NCBI GenBank assembly: GCA_963565915.1
Contig: OY751496.1
Location: 744,001 to 808,000 of the forward strand
Source: Entoloma clypeatum
Lineage: Eukaryota > Basidiomycota > Agaricomycetes > Agaricales > Entolomataceae
Direction of reading: 5' to 3'
Length of the DNA stretch: 64,000 nt
This document shows positions 54,953 through 64,000 of this stretch, piece after piece. The notes under the pieces were generated by a model. The model worked only from the letters and a program-made list of their open reading frames with translations, was not told the DNA's origin and did no database searches. Position 1 is the stretch's first letter. Each line of letters opens with the position of its first letter. The position numbers and the translations under genes were made by a program.

Positions 54953-56777
54953 ATGACTGGACCCAAGTTCAAAGTTGCCGTCTGGTGCGCCATCTTCCAC
55001 ACCACAACCACGACTTCTGACGCGTTTCCTTTCCGCAGTGGTGGCGGCATTGGAGGCCTGACGTTTGCTATCGCCATGGGGAGATGCCCCGACGTCGAAG
55101 TCAACATCTACGAAGGCACTCCCACGTTCGAGCCCTTCGGCGCAGGCATAGGAATCTGGCCGCGCGTGTGGAAGATCCTGACGTCGCTGGGTATCGAACA
55201 GTCGGAGCTGGCGTCGAAGGCGTCGTCGCCGTTCACCGGAAAACCAGGTGGAGTTAATTCTCGCGTAATCTTTTCTCTCTTCGTCGGAGAGTTGATAGGG
55301 GATTTAGTCACCGCTTTTGCGTTTAGGAAGAGCGATCAGAAGGATGGATTCCATTTCCACGACATGATCGCCGCTGGTGTGTTCAGCTTATGCTCTCGTT
55401 TTCGGCGCATATATTCACCTTTTATAACTCTCCGAGGTCCATTTTCGTCCTTCTACCGACCAGACGTTCTCAGACTCCTCATTGACCACCTTCCTCCGTC
55501 AGCCTCCCTGCACTACTCCAAACGCATTCAGTCATATCGCCGCCCTGCAACTCTTCCAGAGAAAATTGAGGTCGTTTTCGGCGACGGTTCAACCACGATT
55601 TGTGACATTCTCGTTGGCGCGGACGGTGTGAGGTCAGTCGTAAGGAAATGTTACTTGAATGAACGGGCCGGCAAAGCCAGATATGAAGGTCGTGAGGATG
55701 TGGCGCAGGACATTTTAGCGTCAATTGATCCGGTCTGGACTGGGTATGTGGTCTATAGGGCGATTATCTCTCCGGAAGGTGTGCCGAAATTAGAGGCGCC
55801 GACACAGGTGTATTCCTCGTGTTTTCTGTGACTCACAATTGCTGAAACATCGTGGTTTTGCGCTGCTTTAGTATATGGGGAAGAACGCTGTAAGGATTCT
55901 TAACCTCCGCCACACTATATGTGAACTAATTTCAAGGTTTTTGCGACCTAGCACATCGTCATCTATCCCATCGCCAACGGAAGATACATAAATTTTGGTG
56001 CTTTCAAGAAAGAAGAAGAGTATGACTCCTGCCGCCCGATTTTTGAAGGTTCATGGGCGGCGGATGTGGACAAGAAAGATCTCATCGCTGCGTTTTCGGA
56101 TTGGGAGCCGGAAATTCAGGCCTGGCTCAAGGTGTGGCGGGACCTCTTGTCCGCGCGTTGGTATCTCATCTTAGGAAATTTTTTTCGTGTTTCTTTTTCC
56201 TAGTGCATCGAGGAACCAACGAGATGGGCCATGCACGTCTCCAAGCCTTTGGAATGCTCGGCTTCCGACGGCATCGTGCTCTTGGGAGATGCTGTGAGTT
56301 CTGAACGTTTCTGAAGTGTCGCCGATTCGATTTTTATGCAGCATCCCAGGCGCATGCGATGAGTCCGCACCAGGGCTCAGGCGCGGGCCAGGCGATAGAG
56401 GTAAAAACTGTCCCGTTTTATGACCCGGCAACTTCCTGACAGGAATCTAGGACGCTTATTTTCTAGCGACGATGCTAGGTCATCGCTTAGCGAACACTGA
56501 AACTCTGCCACAGGTTCTGCGTATCTACGACACGCTCCGCCGCCCTTTCTCAGAGGATGTCGCGCGAAAGTCGACGGAGAATGGGCGGTATTTTGGGTTT
56601 TATCACGAGGATTTCAGTGATATTGGTACTGTTGTGGGTGAGGAGCAGAGGGGCAGGTTGAAAGAGATGGGAGAGGCGCTTGGGAGAAATTGGGAGTGGG
56701 TTTGGACGACGACGCTGGATGGGATGGTTGTGGAGGGTTTCAGGATGCTGGAGGGGATGAGGTGGGCACGGTTGTGA
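54953..56777 (+). CDS. FAD-dependent monooxygenase, salicylate-hydroxylase-like
   Basis: Nine exons: 54953-54984, 55039-55247, 55308-55376, 55437-55807, 55872-55889, 55952-56131, 56204-56293, 56350-56400, 56451-56777, giving about 448 residues, normal for the family. GXGXXG dinucleotide motif GGGIGG at residues 12-17; NIYEG ends the second strand; CDILVGADGVR (DG motif) at about 159-169; LLGDAAHAMSPHQGSGAGQA (GD motif) at about 319-338. All FAD motifs are intact. The family hydroxylates aromatic or terpenoid substrates with NAD(P)H and O2. Exon 5 is only 18 nt but is needed to join PTQ to HIVIYPIANG. It lies head-to-head with a terpene synthase relic. The substrate is unknown; no signal peptide, so probably cytosolic. 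Confidence 0.9.
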
Positions 56778-57121
56778 GATTCCGTTCGATTGTGTTCTTC
56801 TACTATACGCATCGTATCAGAGGATTACACTTTCTCATCTTAAGTTTACAACTTAATAACGCGTTGTAATGCTTGTTGAATTCTATTCACCCTGGGTTAA
56901 ACATTTCGAAAGGCTTAGGAGCGTTCTTGTTGGTGTTGACTTGGAAAACAATGAACGACTCGGAAAACCATTAAACATTTGACACCGTGTGAAAAGACGT
57001 GACGCGTGCGCGTGACCATTGGCACGTGCTCTCCCAAAGGTCTCAGTGAGAGTTTTATTTGAGATTCCTGCCTCCTAGGCGCTGTGCCCTTCGTCGTGGG
57101 TTCGCACCTCAACGACTCGCC
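56778..57121. other. Intergenic
   Basis: About 340 bp between the monooxygenase and the zinc-finger gene. The leader just before 57122 has no stop in frame, so an upstream start is possible but no ATG is present. Confidence 0.4.
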
Positions 57122-60100
57122 ATGACCACCTCCTCGTTGGCCAACTGGAACGGTTTAGCCATACAAGATCCACCACCGCAAACCCAAACTCGCGTCACAA
57201 CCAATGACTCTTCTGACCACTATATGAAAAGCCTATTCACACCGACCCCTTCTCCTGCCCCTCCTGCTGCAAAAATGAAGGTCTTTATGTCCCACGTCGC
57301 GGTGCCACCTCTTCCGCAAGGGCGCAAGAAATCCGACTATCGACGATTCACGAAAGACAGGGACAGTTCGAGCAGGCCATCTGTCCAGGTCCATATAAGC
57401 CTTGGAGACGCGCTTCAGGGGGCTATCTCTCACAACGCAAATATTGGGGTTATGAACACCATTTCTCGCAAGATCAAGCAGCCTTCATCCACCAATGGGG
57501 CAATAGCAGGACCTTCATCGTCGGTGTCGTCGCGTGGATCTGGTGCGCAAGCATTTAAACGCAAATACGCGCTCGCCGATGATGCTTACGCTGATTATGA
57601 TGATTGGCATTATCTGCATCATGGAAAGAGGACGAAGTCGTGCCAGGATCACGCGAGACAAAAGAAAAACGCCGTCAGCGATGGTCCCAGACAGATTTGC
57701 ACGATCAGTGACAGTGAAGATGACGACTATAAACCCACACATCAGACGAAGAGAGCGATAAAGGCGCAAGCGGAATGGCTCGGTTTCGGGGTGGAACGAA
57801 TCGTGTCAGCAGATCGGAACTCGAGCGAACGCGCTCCAAGGTCACACACGACCAAGGACGAGGCGGTCCGCATCGAGATTACACCCCTGCCGCGAGATGA
57901 TATAGAGATGGTTGCCTTCCACCTCCGGTTCTTACGCCAGGCTGTGGAAGAACAGGACCACGTGTGGAGCTGGGTCCCTTTTGATGGGGTTTGCGAGCCA
58001 TCTGAGCCTTGCTGGCGGAGGTGGACCTCGTGTGTATGCGAGTCCCTCGCGGGTACGCCGGAGGAGGACATATCCCTGGGAGGTTTTCTTGGGTTTTCGG
58101 ACGAGGAAGATGTGGATGTTAAGAGCGAGGAAGCGGCCGTGTCCGTTTATGAACAATTGGCGGACCCGCTCAGCTTTGCTGCGAGACTGCCAGAGAAGGG
58201 ATCACCAACGGACGCTAAGGAAGACCAAGGCACTTTTCCTAGTAATCCTCTCCCTAGTGGTGGCTTCGATGACGAGAACCATCGACCGTCAGCGAAAGCC
58301 TTGGGAAAACAACGAGCAATTAGTCCAATAACTGATGGCGCCGGCCCCCGGCCCTCGAGACACTCTCCACCCTCGTCACTATCGCGCATTCACATGAACA
58401 CTACCTCACCGGTCACTCCAAACAAGGTGACCCAATCGCACACTTCCACCGAAATCACACTGTCTGTAAATACCCCTGGACCAATTAGCCAACCGATGAA
58501 CAGCCCTTTCCTCGCGCAGGCAACGCATTCCCATCTCGATCTTCCTCCTCCCGGTCATCTTAGCACGAGTACAGACTACCTATCATTCACCCTTTATGGC
58601 TCGCCACTGAAAGCGGATAGTATTGCGCCTATTGGCGATAGACCCTTCATCAGCGGTAGCCCTTTGGTACAGGAGTCTGCGTCCTCCCACCTTAGTGGGT
58701 ATTACCCGTCTGCAGACCTCAACGGAGGATTTGAAGACCTATGGACAGGAGACCCCACCCCATTGGACGCCACACCGTTCGGGGACGGGACCATTGATCC
58801 GTCGTTGCTCAGCGGCAGTGTCCCAACTGAAGAAGAAGTCCTCCACCCTTTTCCTGGATCTCCGTCGTTGTCTCCCTTGCCGTCCCTTGAGCCCTCGCCA
58901 GAGCCCTCGCATGCGTTAACGCCAGGGTCCTTTGTGCCTTCAACAGAATCCTCACCCGAACCTTCCGTCCCGAGGAAGTCGTCCTCGTCACAGCCAAAGC
59001 ACGCCAGGGAGTCATCACCGTCAACACCTCTGCGAACGCTCCGTCCCCACATTCGAACTCCTCGTCTACTCAATGATATGGTGTCCAGTGCGGATCTTCA
59101 CTTAACATCAAGCTCAGAGTATGAGAGTGACGCGGAAACTCTGCTTTCACGAAGGCCGGGTCGTCCGAAGAAGAAACAGTCCATGCCTCTAGCCAACCAA
59201 GAGGCAAAGAAATCGCAAGGAGGTGCCAAGCCGGTCCAGCCAACGAGGGGCGGAAATTGGCCAAAAATTCTGGAAGAGGGTTACTGCCACCAATGCAGAA
59301 GCAAATCCAAGATCCTCAAGATATTTTGCTCTTGCGCACGCAAGTTCTGCGTGCGCTGCTTGTCAACGAGGTACTGTCTCATCTCCGCTTTTCTTTTTCG
59401 TTTCTTGATTGATGACTTGACCCGAAACCAGATATGACGAAGTGCTTTACGACCCAGACGCTGTAAGCTCGTTTGTGTGCCCGGTGTGCAAGAACATGTG
59501 CACCTGCGACAAGTGCATGCCGCTCCGGGGCGAGGTTTACGTCCCGTTGAGAGGTGGGAAGGTGCCCGACAGTGTTCCTGTGCAGAGGTCGTCGGTCCGG
59601 GAGAAGACTGGAGCAGCGGAAGCGAGGAAGCCTGGGCGGAAGCGGCTGGGTGGCAAGACGAACCTTCCGCCTCCCGTTGCGGTTCCGGGACCGACGTATT
59701 CCGGCCCTGTGGCGTACTTTGGCGCGATGTACGACCTGACGGGGGCGAAGATTGGGAGCGCGTTCTTGGGGACGAGTGGGCCGAAGGAGGTGGTTGTGGT
59801 GCAGCCTTTGCAGAAGGGGTCCGTTCAGCTGGAGGAGAGCACGCAGAAGGAGGGGAGGAAGGGGAAGAAGAAGCCGAAGAAGAGGGTGTATATTGGAGAG
59901 ATTGAGCCGTCTTGGGGGTTCGGGGATGACGTGTTAGTGGGGGACCTTGACCCCGTCTCGTGGAAGGACAGGAACAATGGGCCGCACGAGAGGATCTACG
60001 TCGGGAACAAGGCTATGCTTTACAAGCCTTTTGTTACGGATCTTGCCAGTCGAGAGGGACCATGGCAAAACCCTCACTGCGAGGAGGCGGTAGAGGAAGA

Positions 60101-60362
60101 CGACGACGACGGATGCTCGTCGTCGTTGACGTCGCTTGAGGATGAGGGCGACGTCACGGGTGCAGGCGAGTCACGTCAGTGGCCTTCCCGAAATAAGTCT
60201 GATGATAGCGGCATTGCTGTTGGGCAGCAGGACTTTGGCGTGTTTATGGAGAAGGGCCCGGGGAGGGGGTTCAGTGCGGATAGTTTGAGGGAGGTGGATG
60301 TGGCAAGGGCGATGACGATGGGGCTGATGGCGTGTGGGGTGTCGGTGCAGGTGTTGTTCTAG
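57122..60362 (+). CDS. zf-4CXXC_R1 zinc-finger protein with AT-hook-like motif
   Basis: Two exons, 57122-59370 and 59432-60362, joined by a 61-nt GT-AG intron; 1,059 residues. The first 700 residues are mostly disordered, Ser/Pro-rich, with a basic segment (SRRPGRPKKKQS, AT-hook-like, about residue 680). The zinc domain starts at about 721: CHQCRSKSKILKIFCSC, RKFCVRCLSTRY, then after the intron CPVCKNMCTCDKCM. This cysteine pattern is that of the zinc-finger domain of monoamine-oxidase A repressor R1. Such proteins are nuclear DNA-binding regulators. A Lys-rich patch and an acidic Asp/Glu run follow. Start ATG at 57122 is the first in frame. No disruption seen. Confidence 0.85.
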
Positions 60363-60881
60363 GTCAGGTCTGAAAGGAATTGGAATCGTTTCTTTAATTT
60401 AGGACGTATATCTAGTTACACAACCATTCACGTTTTTTTTTCCTTAAAGCTTTCATTATATTGCTTACAAGTTGTCAATGTATCATACTACCTCAATCAT
60501 CCGTACATACCCGTATATTGCATTGGTTGTAAACCAAGTCACCTCGACATCACGATCTGATGGTATCATAGAACTGCCAAAGAACCTCGGTTTGCCTTGG
60601 CTACACACTGTTGAGTATCATGGCTCAACAAAGTGGTTACAGAGACCAACATAGGACCCCTGAAAGCCCCCTGTGTGATGCTTGATGTGTTGAACGAATT
60701 CCACTCCTCATCAGCAAAGCCACAAATTTGTGGCTGGTGTGGGTCTGCCTGGTTGGTACAGTGTATTGGCCTTCCTTGACACATCAAATCAAGATCTCTG
60801 TATAATTCTACAATGGCATGCAATCACAAAAATCTAAGTTGACAGTCCTTGAGAGTTAGGTCCAAGGCAGGCTCCTAAAAC
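60363..60881. other. Intergenic, no gene recognised
   Basis: A minus-strand frame (60823-60566) reads somewhat protein-like (GRPIHCTNQADPHQPQICGF) but has no recognised family and no neighbouring exons. Confidence 0.35.
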
Positions 60882-61223
60882 CAGCACTCTCGTAAGATAG
60901 GGAACATGCACAACCAAGGGCATCATGTGTTGTTACTCTTCTGTGACGCTGGGCAGGATTGTTGGTTTTGATGGCGCAAATGAAGTCATTTAACACAACA
61001 TGTGGAACAGTATTTTGTCTATTTCATCTTTCTACAACAAAGATCGGAAAATTGAAGATTAGAGTTCTCTTGGAATTCCTTTACTGCAGAGAACTCTAGT
61101 CTCCAATTTCTTGAAAACTGCGAAATGGAGGCGAAATAGAGTGGCGGGCAAAATGTCACACAAAATCACACTTGGATCATGTGATGCTGTTGGTTGTGCA
61201 TGTTCCCTATCTTAGGGGTTCTG
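60882..61223. mobile_element. MITE with long terminal inverted repeats
   Basis: 342 bp. The left end contains TAAGATAGGGAACATGCACA (from 60893) and the right end its inverse (to 61214). The match is perfect for 25 bases and continues imperfectly inward (GCATCA-TG) and outward to CAG/CTG ends. No ORF. The superfamily is not clear, and no convincing target duplication was found. Confidence 0.65.
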
Positions 61224-61287
61224 ATACAATTTGAAGTCACATGATTAATGAACAAACAAACAAAACTAAAAACCTGACCTCGCCCTA

Positions 61288-62708
61288 TGGTGCGAATCAC
61301 TTAGTCACCACCAAAATGTAACAACTGCATAGGAGCTCGCAAATTCCAGCCTTTTTCTTAGTCCTCTTGCCAAAATGCTCTATTCAATGAGAGGCATCGA
61401 TCCCCAAGACAGAATTCCAATAGCGTCAATATTCAGGGAGTTCAAATTTTTGGCACAGATAGATTTGGCCATTACTATATATGGTATATTAGTCATACTC
61501 CTAAAAAGGAAATTTTCGACGCAGAGCCTCGCTAAGTGTCAAAGGCCTCAGCAACAGACTCAGGAATACGACGGTGAGACTTGTACTTTGTAGAGCTGAA
61601 TGCCTTAACCTTTAGTTGAGCCTGCCGAGTTTCCAAACCCTCCCTGTATGCATCCATCCACCTGTGCATCCTATGCTCCCATTTCCGGATTGTATCAAGT
61701 GATACTGATTTGAGTGCGATCGGCATATTGTCCTTGAGAGTGTCAAATGTCATGTCACAGTTCTCTCGAAGATAACGTTTGACGGCACCCCAGAAGAACT
61801 CAATAAAGTTGAGTTCACAGTGGAACTTGGGGAGCACAATACAGAGGTGCCCAGCTGCTTCAATTGTCTCCTGCACAAGTGACTTCTGAGCACGAAAATC
61901 AGGCTGATTACCCAAGATTCGGCGACAACAACATGCAGTTGCACCAGGTTCGCATTTTTTGCACTTGCCACGCAGGCCCTTTGTGTTGAAACCCCTCTCG
62001 TTGAGAACATGTCGAAGTCCTTTGGGTTGATTAGCATATTGTGAGTGTGTTGAGGGAAAGATCATCGGTTGAGAGATCTTCTTGTTATCTTGGATGAACC
62101 ACCCATTTCGCATTCGTGCTTGAGCCCCACCAGGATTCACGTTCATCCGAGATGTGACAAGAGCATCTTCGGCATATGCAGAGTGACCCTGTGAGTTGTC
62201 AACCATAATTAATGCCTGATAGCCAGGACCGTGAATCTGCTCAAATGCAGGAAGTATTCTTTCAATCAACTGGAAAGGTTATGAGTTTTCTGCATGAATA
62301 ATATGGAACAAAGATACCTGTTTGACGAACAGCTCTCCAGTCCAATATCCATCATAATTCTTTCCATATTCAAGAGTTTGACTCGCTCCTTCAAGCCACC
62401 CCACTGTCGAACAAATGACATCGCTTTGATGGAGTCCGCGGCCCACGCCCTTCTTTCTGAGCATATGTTGGTCCTCGAAGACCCAACTTTTCTTGACAGT
62501 ATCGTGAGCCTGAGCCGTCATCTCGTCCTGAGCCACCAGCACTAATTGCCTTTTGTAATTTGCGTGATACGAATCTATCTACGCGAGCCCGCTGGCCACC
62601 AAATTGTTGCGGGTGCGGTCGTCCCGGGCGACGAGGCCAACACTTGGTCCGGTCCAGCCCCAAATTGGCCGCTGTCCCAAAGTGGTGGTGACTAAGCGAT
62701 TCGCACCA
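61288..62708 (-). mobile_element. Mariner-like DNA transposon, copy 3
   Basis: 1,421 bp with 26-bp inverted repeats (61288-61313, 62683-62708, one mismatch; outer sequence TGGTGCGAATC) and TA at 61286-61287 and 62709-62710. Holds the longest transposase copy in the window. Confidence 0.9.
61532..62580 (-). pseudogene. Mariner-like transposase with a 48-nt intron, N-terminus missing
   Basis: Exon 1 (open from 62580 down to 62318) reads AQDEMTAQAHDTVKKSW, HQSDVICSTVGWLEGASQTL (first catalytic Asp) and YDGYWTGELFVKQ. An intron 62317-62270 (GTATCT...TTTCCAG, phase 0) is followed by exon 2: LIERILPAFEQIHGPGY, VDNSQGHSAYAEDA (second Asp) and CELNFIEFFWGAVKRYL (final acidic residue), ending at 61532. 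All three catalytic residues are present. Upstream of exon 1 the frame is closed by TAG (62579-62581), and the usual N-terminal DNA-binding region is not found before the inverted repeat, so the copy is probably inactive. Confidence 0.75.
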
Positions 62709-62714
62709 TACGTC

Positions 62715-62863
62715 TGACACATATCTAATGAGTCAGGGATCTAGAGCGAGTCTAGATTGTTCTAAGTCTAGAACACTTCCATATGTAACTCCATATGGGA
62801 ATACACATGTCTATAGACATGTGATTGACTGTCGAGACATCCGTCTAGAATGTATTCTCAACA
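62715..62863 (-). repeat. Possible 3' LTR of a minus-strand LTR element
   Basis: On the minus strand a G-rich tract (TTGAGGGGGAGTG) is followed by TGTTGAGAATACATTC and about 150 bp with paired TCTAGAC words ending near TGTCA. A polypurine tract directly before TGTTGA is the usual sign of a 3' LTR. No second LTR lies in the window, so the boundaries are uncertain. Confidence 0.45.
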
Positions 62864-64000
62864 CTCCCCCTCAAGTGTGATTCCGTCAGGTTTCAATACT
62901 TGTTCACAAGAAGACATTCAAGTCCTAGTGAAGAGCCAAATTAAATGGCAGCAGCCGTAAGGGCGCTAAAGGGGATCTGCTGTGTCGTTTAGCATACGCT
63001 GTCATTTAAGGTCTTATCAGAGACCCATAAGTCTAATTCCAAAACAAGAATAGACAGGTCTCATCAGAAGTCAATCTGAGATCAATAGATCATCAAAGGA
63101 TAAAAATACCTTTGAGAGACATGAAATAGCGCAATAAATATGCAGCCATAATGGCGCTTGAAGCAGCCAGTGTAGCGCTTAGAGCAGCCACTGAAGTAAT
63201 TGATTATTTAATTACTTTGTACCACTAACTACTTTACTTCTTTTCTGACGTCTTATCGTCGGTGGTCATGGCAGTGTTATTGCCAGAGGGCGATGAAGAA
63301 GTAGCGGCATCGCCAGCTGCAGTAGTGGTGGTGGTGGTGTTGGTGGTCGAGGCAACATGCGCCAGATGGTCGGCATGTGCGAAGCGAGTGTAAAAGGCGG
63401 TGGAGAAGTAGGCGAAGAATGCCATTGGAAGCCTGCTCTAAAACTCAACTTTGAGGAGCGTATTTAAGGCTTTGCCTATCTCGCACGGACCATGCTGAGT
63501 CAGGTGTTTGGCCTGATTGCATCAGCAAACCACGTGTGATAGTTTATTGTCATTCCAGACAAGTATCAATGATTTTGACCATGATTCACACAAAAAATGA
63601 GACTACCAATGCAGGCAGCCCAAGAAGGCGCTCAAGACGTAGTGGTACTCAGCTTTTTATGGATCACATAGTAGTTGCAGCCAGTAGTAGCGCAAGAACT
63701 AGTATGGAAAGAGCATGTGGCACTAAGGCCGGGGATAAGTCAGAAGACATAACTCAATTAAGAGCTCGTTAGACTTGATCTGGCTCAAAGGGTCATTTAA
63801 CCAACTGATGATATCATGCTTGGCATGATGTAAGCTATAAATAGCTTATTTATACTCTGGCAAGCTGCCAAATAAGGCGCTAACAACCATGGATTTTTAG
63901 ACAAGGGTGCCTTTATCCTGAGTATGTAATATTATCATGGCAACACTTTTAAGGTGTGCTTATAGATAATGTCATCTGAGTCGAGTGTAATACTCCAGAC
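62864..64000 (-). other. Internal part of an LTR-like element, non-coding
   Basis: About 1.1 kb with no pol domains. Short repeats such as GGCGCTTGAAGCAGCCA and CGCTTAGAGCAGCCACTGAAG occur at 63150-63200. A 63-residue frame on the minus strand (63425-63234, MAFFAYFSTAFYTRFAHADH then a Thr/Ala-rich tail) may be chance or a short element gene. It could be a non-autonomous element or the 3' end of a longer one continuing past the window. Confidence 0.35.

Overview
This looks like nuclear DNA of a filamentous basidiomycete, probably an agaricomycete. The host genes are split by short (45-77 nt) GT-AG introns, one with a clear CTACTAA branch site. The gene families (Dna2, salicylate-hydroxylase-like monooxygenase, zf-4CXXC_R1 protein, relic sesquiterpene synthase) and the mix of chromodomain Ty3/gypsy elements, copia elements and mariner-like DNA transposons fit that group. 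No bacterial operon, rRNA or CRISPR array was seen.

Layout. 1-46 kb is a transposon graveyard with nested insertions. Gypsy element E1 (244-6420) has a 5-bp target duplication. A mariner fragment (7940-8490) is followed by an hAT-like MITE that was split by a minus-strand copia element (8578-14291). From 14.7 to 31 kb lies a patchwork: a minisatellite-bearing dispersed repeat (R1 to R4), gypsy E2 (16985-23035), pieces of an older gypsy element X, a tRNA-headed SINE split by a polyadenylated LINE-derived insert, and several MITEs. Gypsy element A (31025-44253) carries a second copy, B (35894-42491), nested inside it. Mariner copy 2 (45186-46056) ends this block.

46.4-60.4 kb is gene-bearing: DNA2 (46457-50486), a hypothetical gene (about 51.9-52.6 kb), a broken sesquiterpene synthase on the minus strand (52.9-54.1 kb), an intact FAD monooxygenase (54953-56777) and a zf-4CXXC_R1 zinc-finger protein (57122-60362). 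A MITE, a third mariner copy whose transposase carries an intron, and part of an LTR-like element close the window.

Main observations. (1) All three gypsy families carry the layout expected for Tf1/sushi-type self-priming: a 10-11 nt segment 2 nt after the 5' LTR is complementary to LTR sequence 32-34 nt after the start of the TATA box. (2) All three have gag and pol in -1 register with the same in-frame heptamer, GGATTTT, near the gag stop. (3) Elements A and B carry an extra conserved ORF of about 122 aa after pol. (4) The two halves of one MITE insertion, with the same 8-bp target duplication, now lie 13 kb apart in opposite orientation, which implies an inversion of about 13 kb. (5) Almost every stop in the decayed elements is TGA where CGA is expected, that is CpG-to-TpG decay, while nested copy B has escaped it. 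(6) The copia primer site matches the anticodon arm of initiator tRNA-Met, as in half-tRNA priming. All readings were made by eye, so identities and domain limits are approximate.
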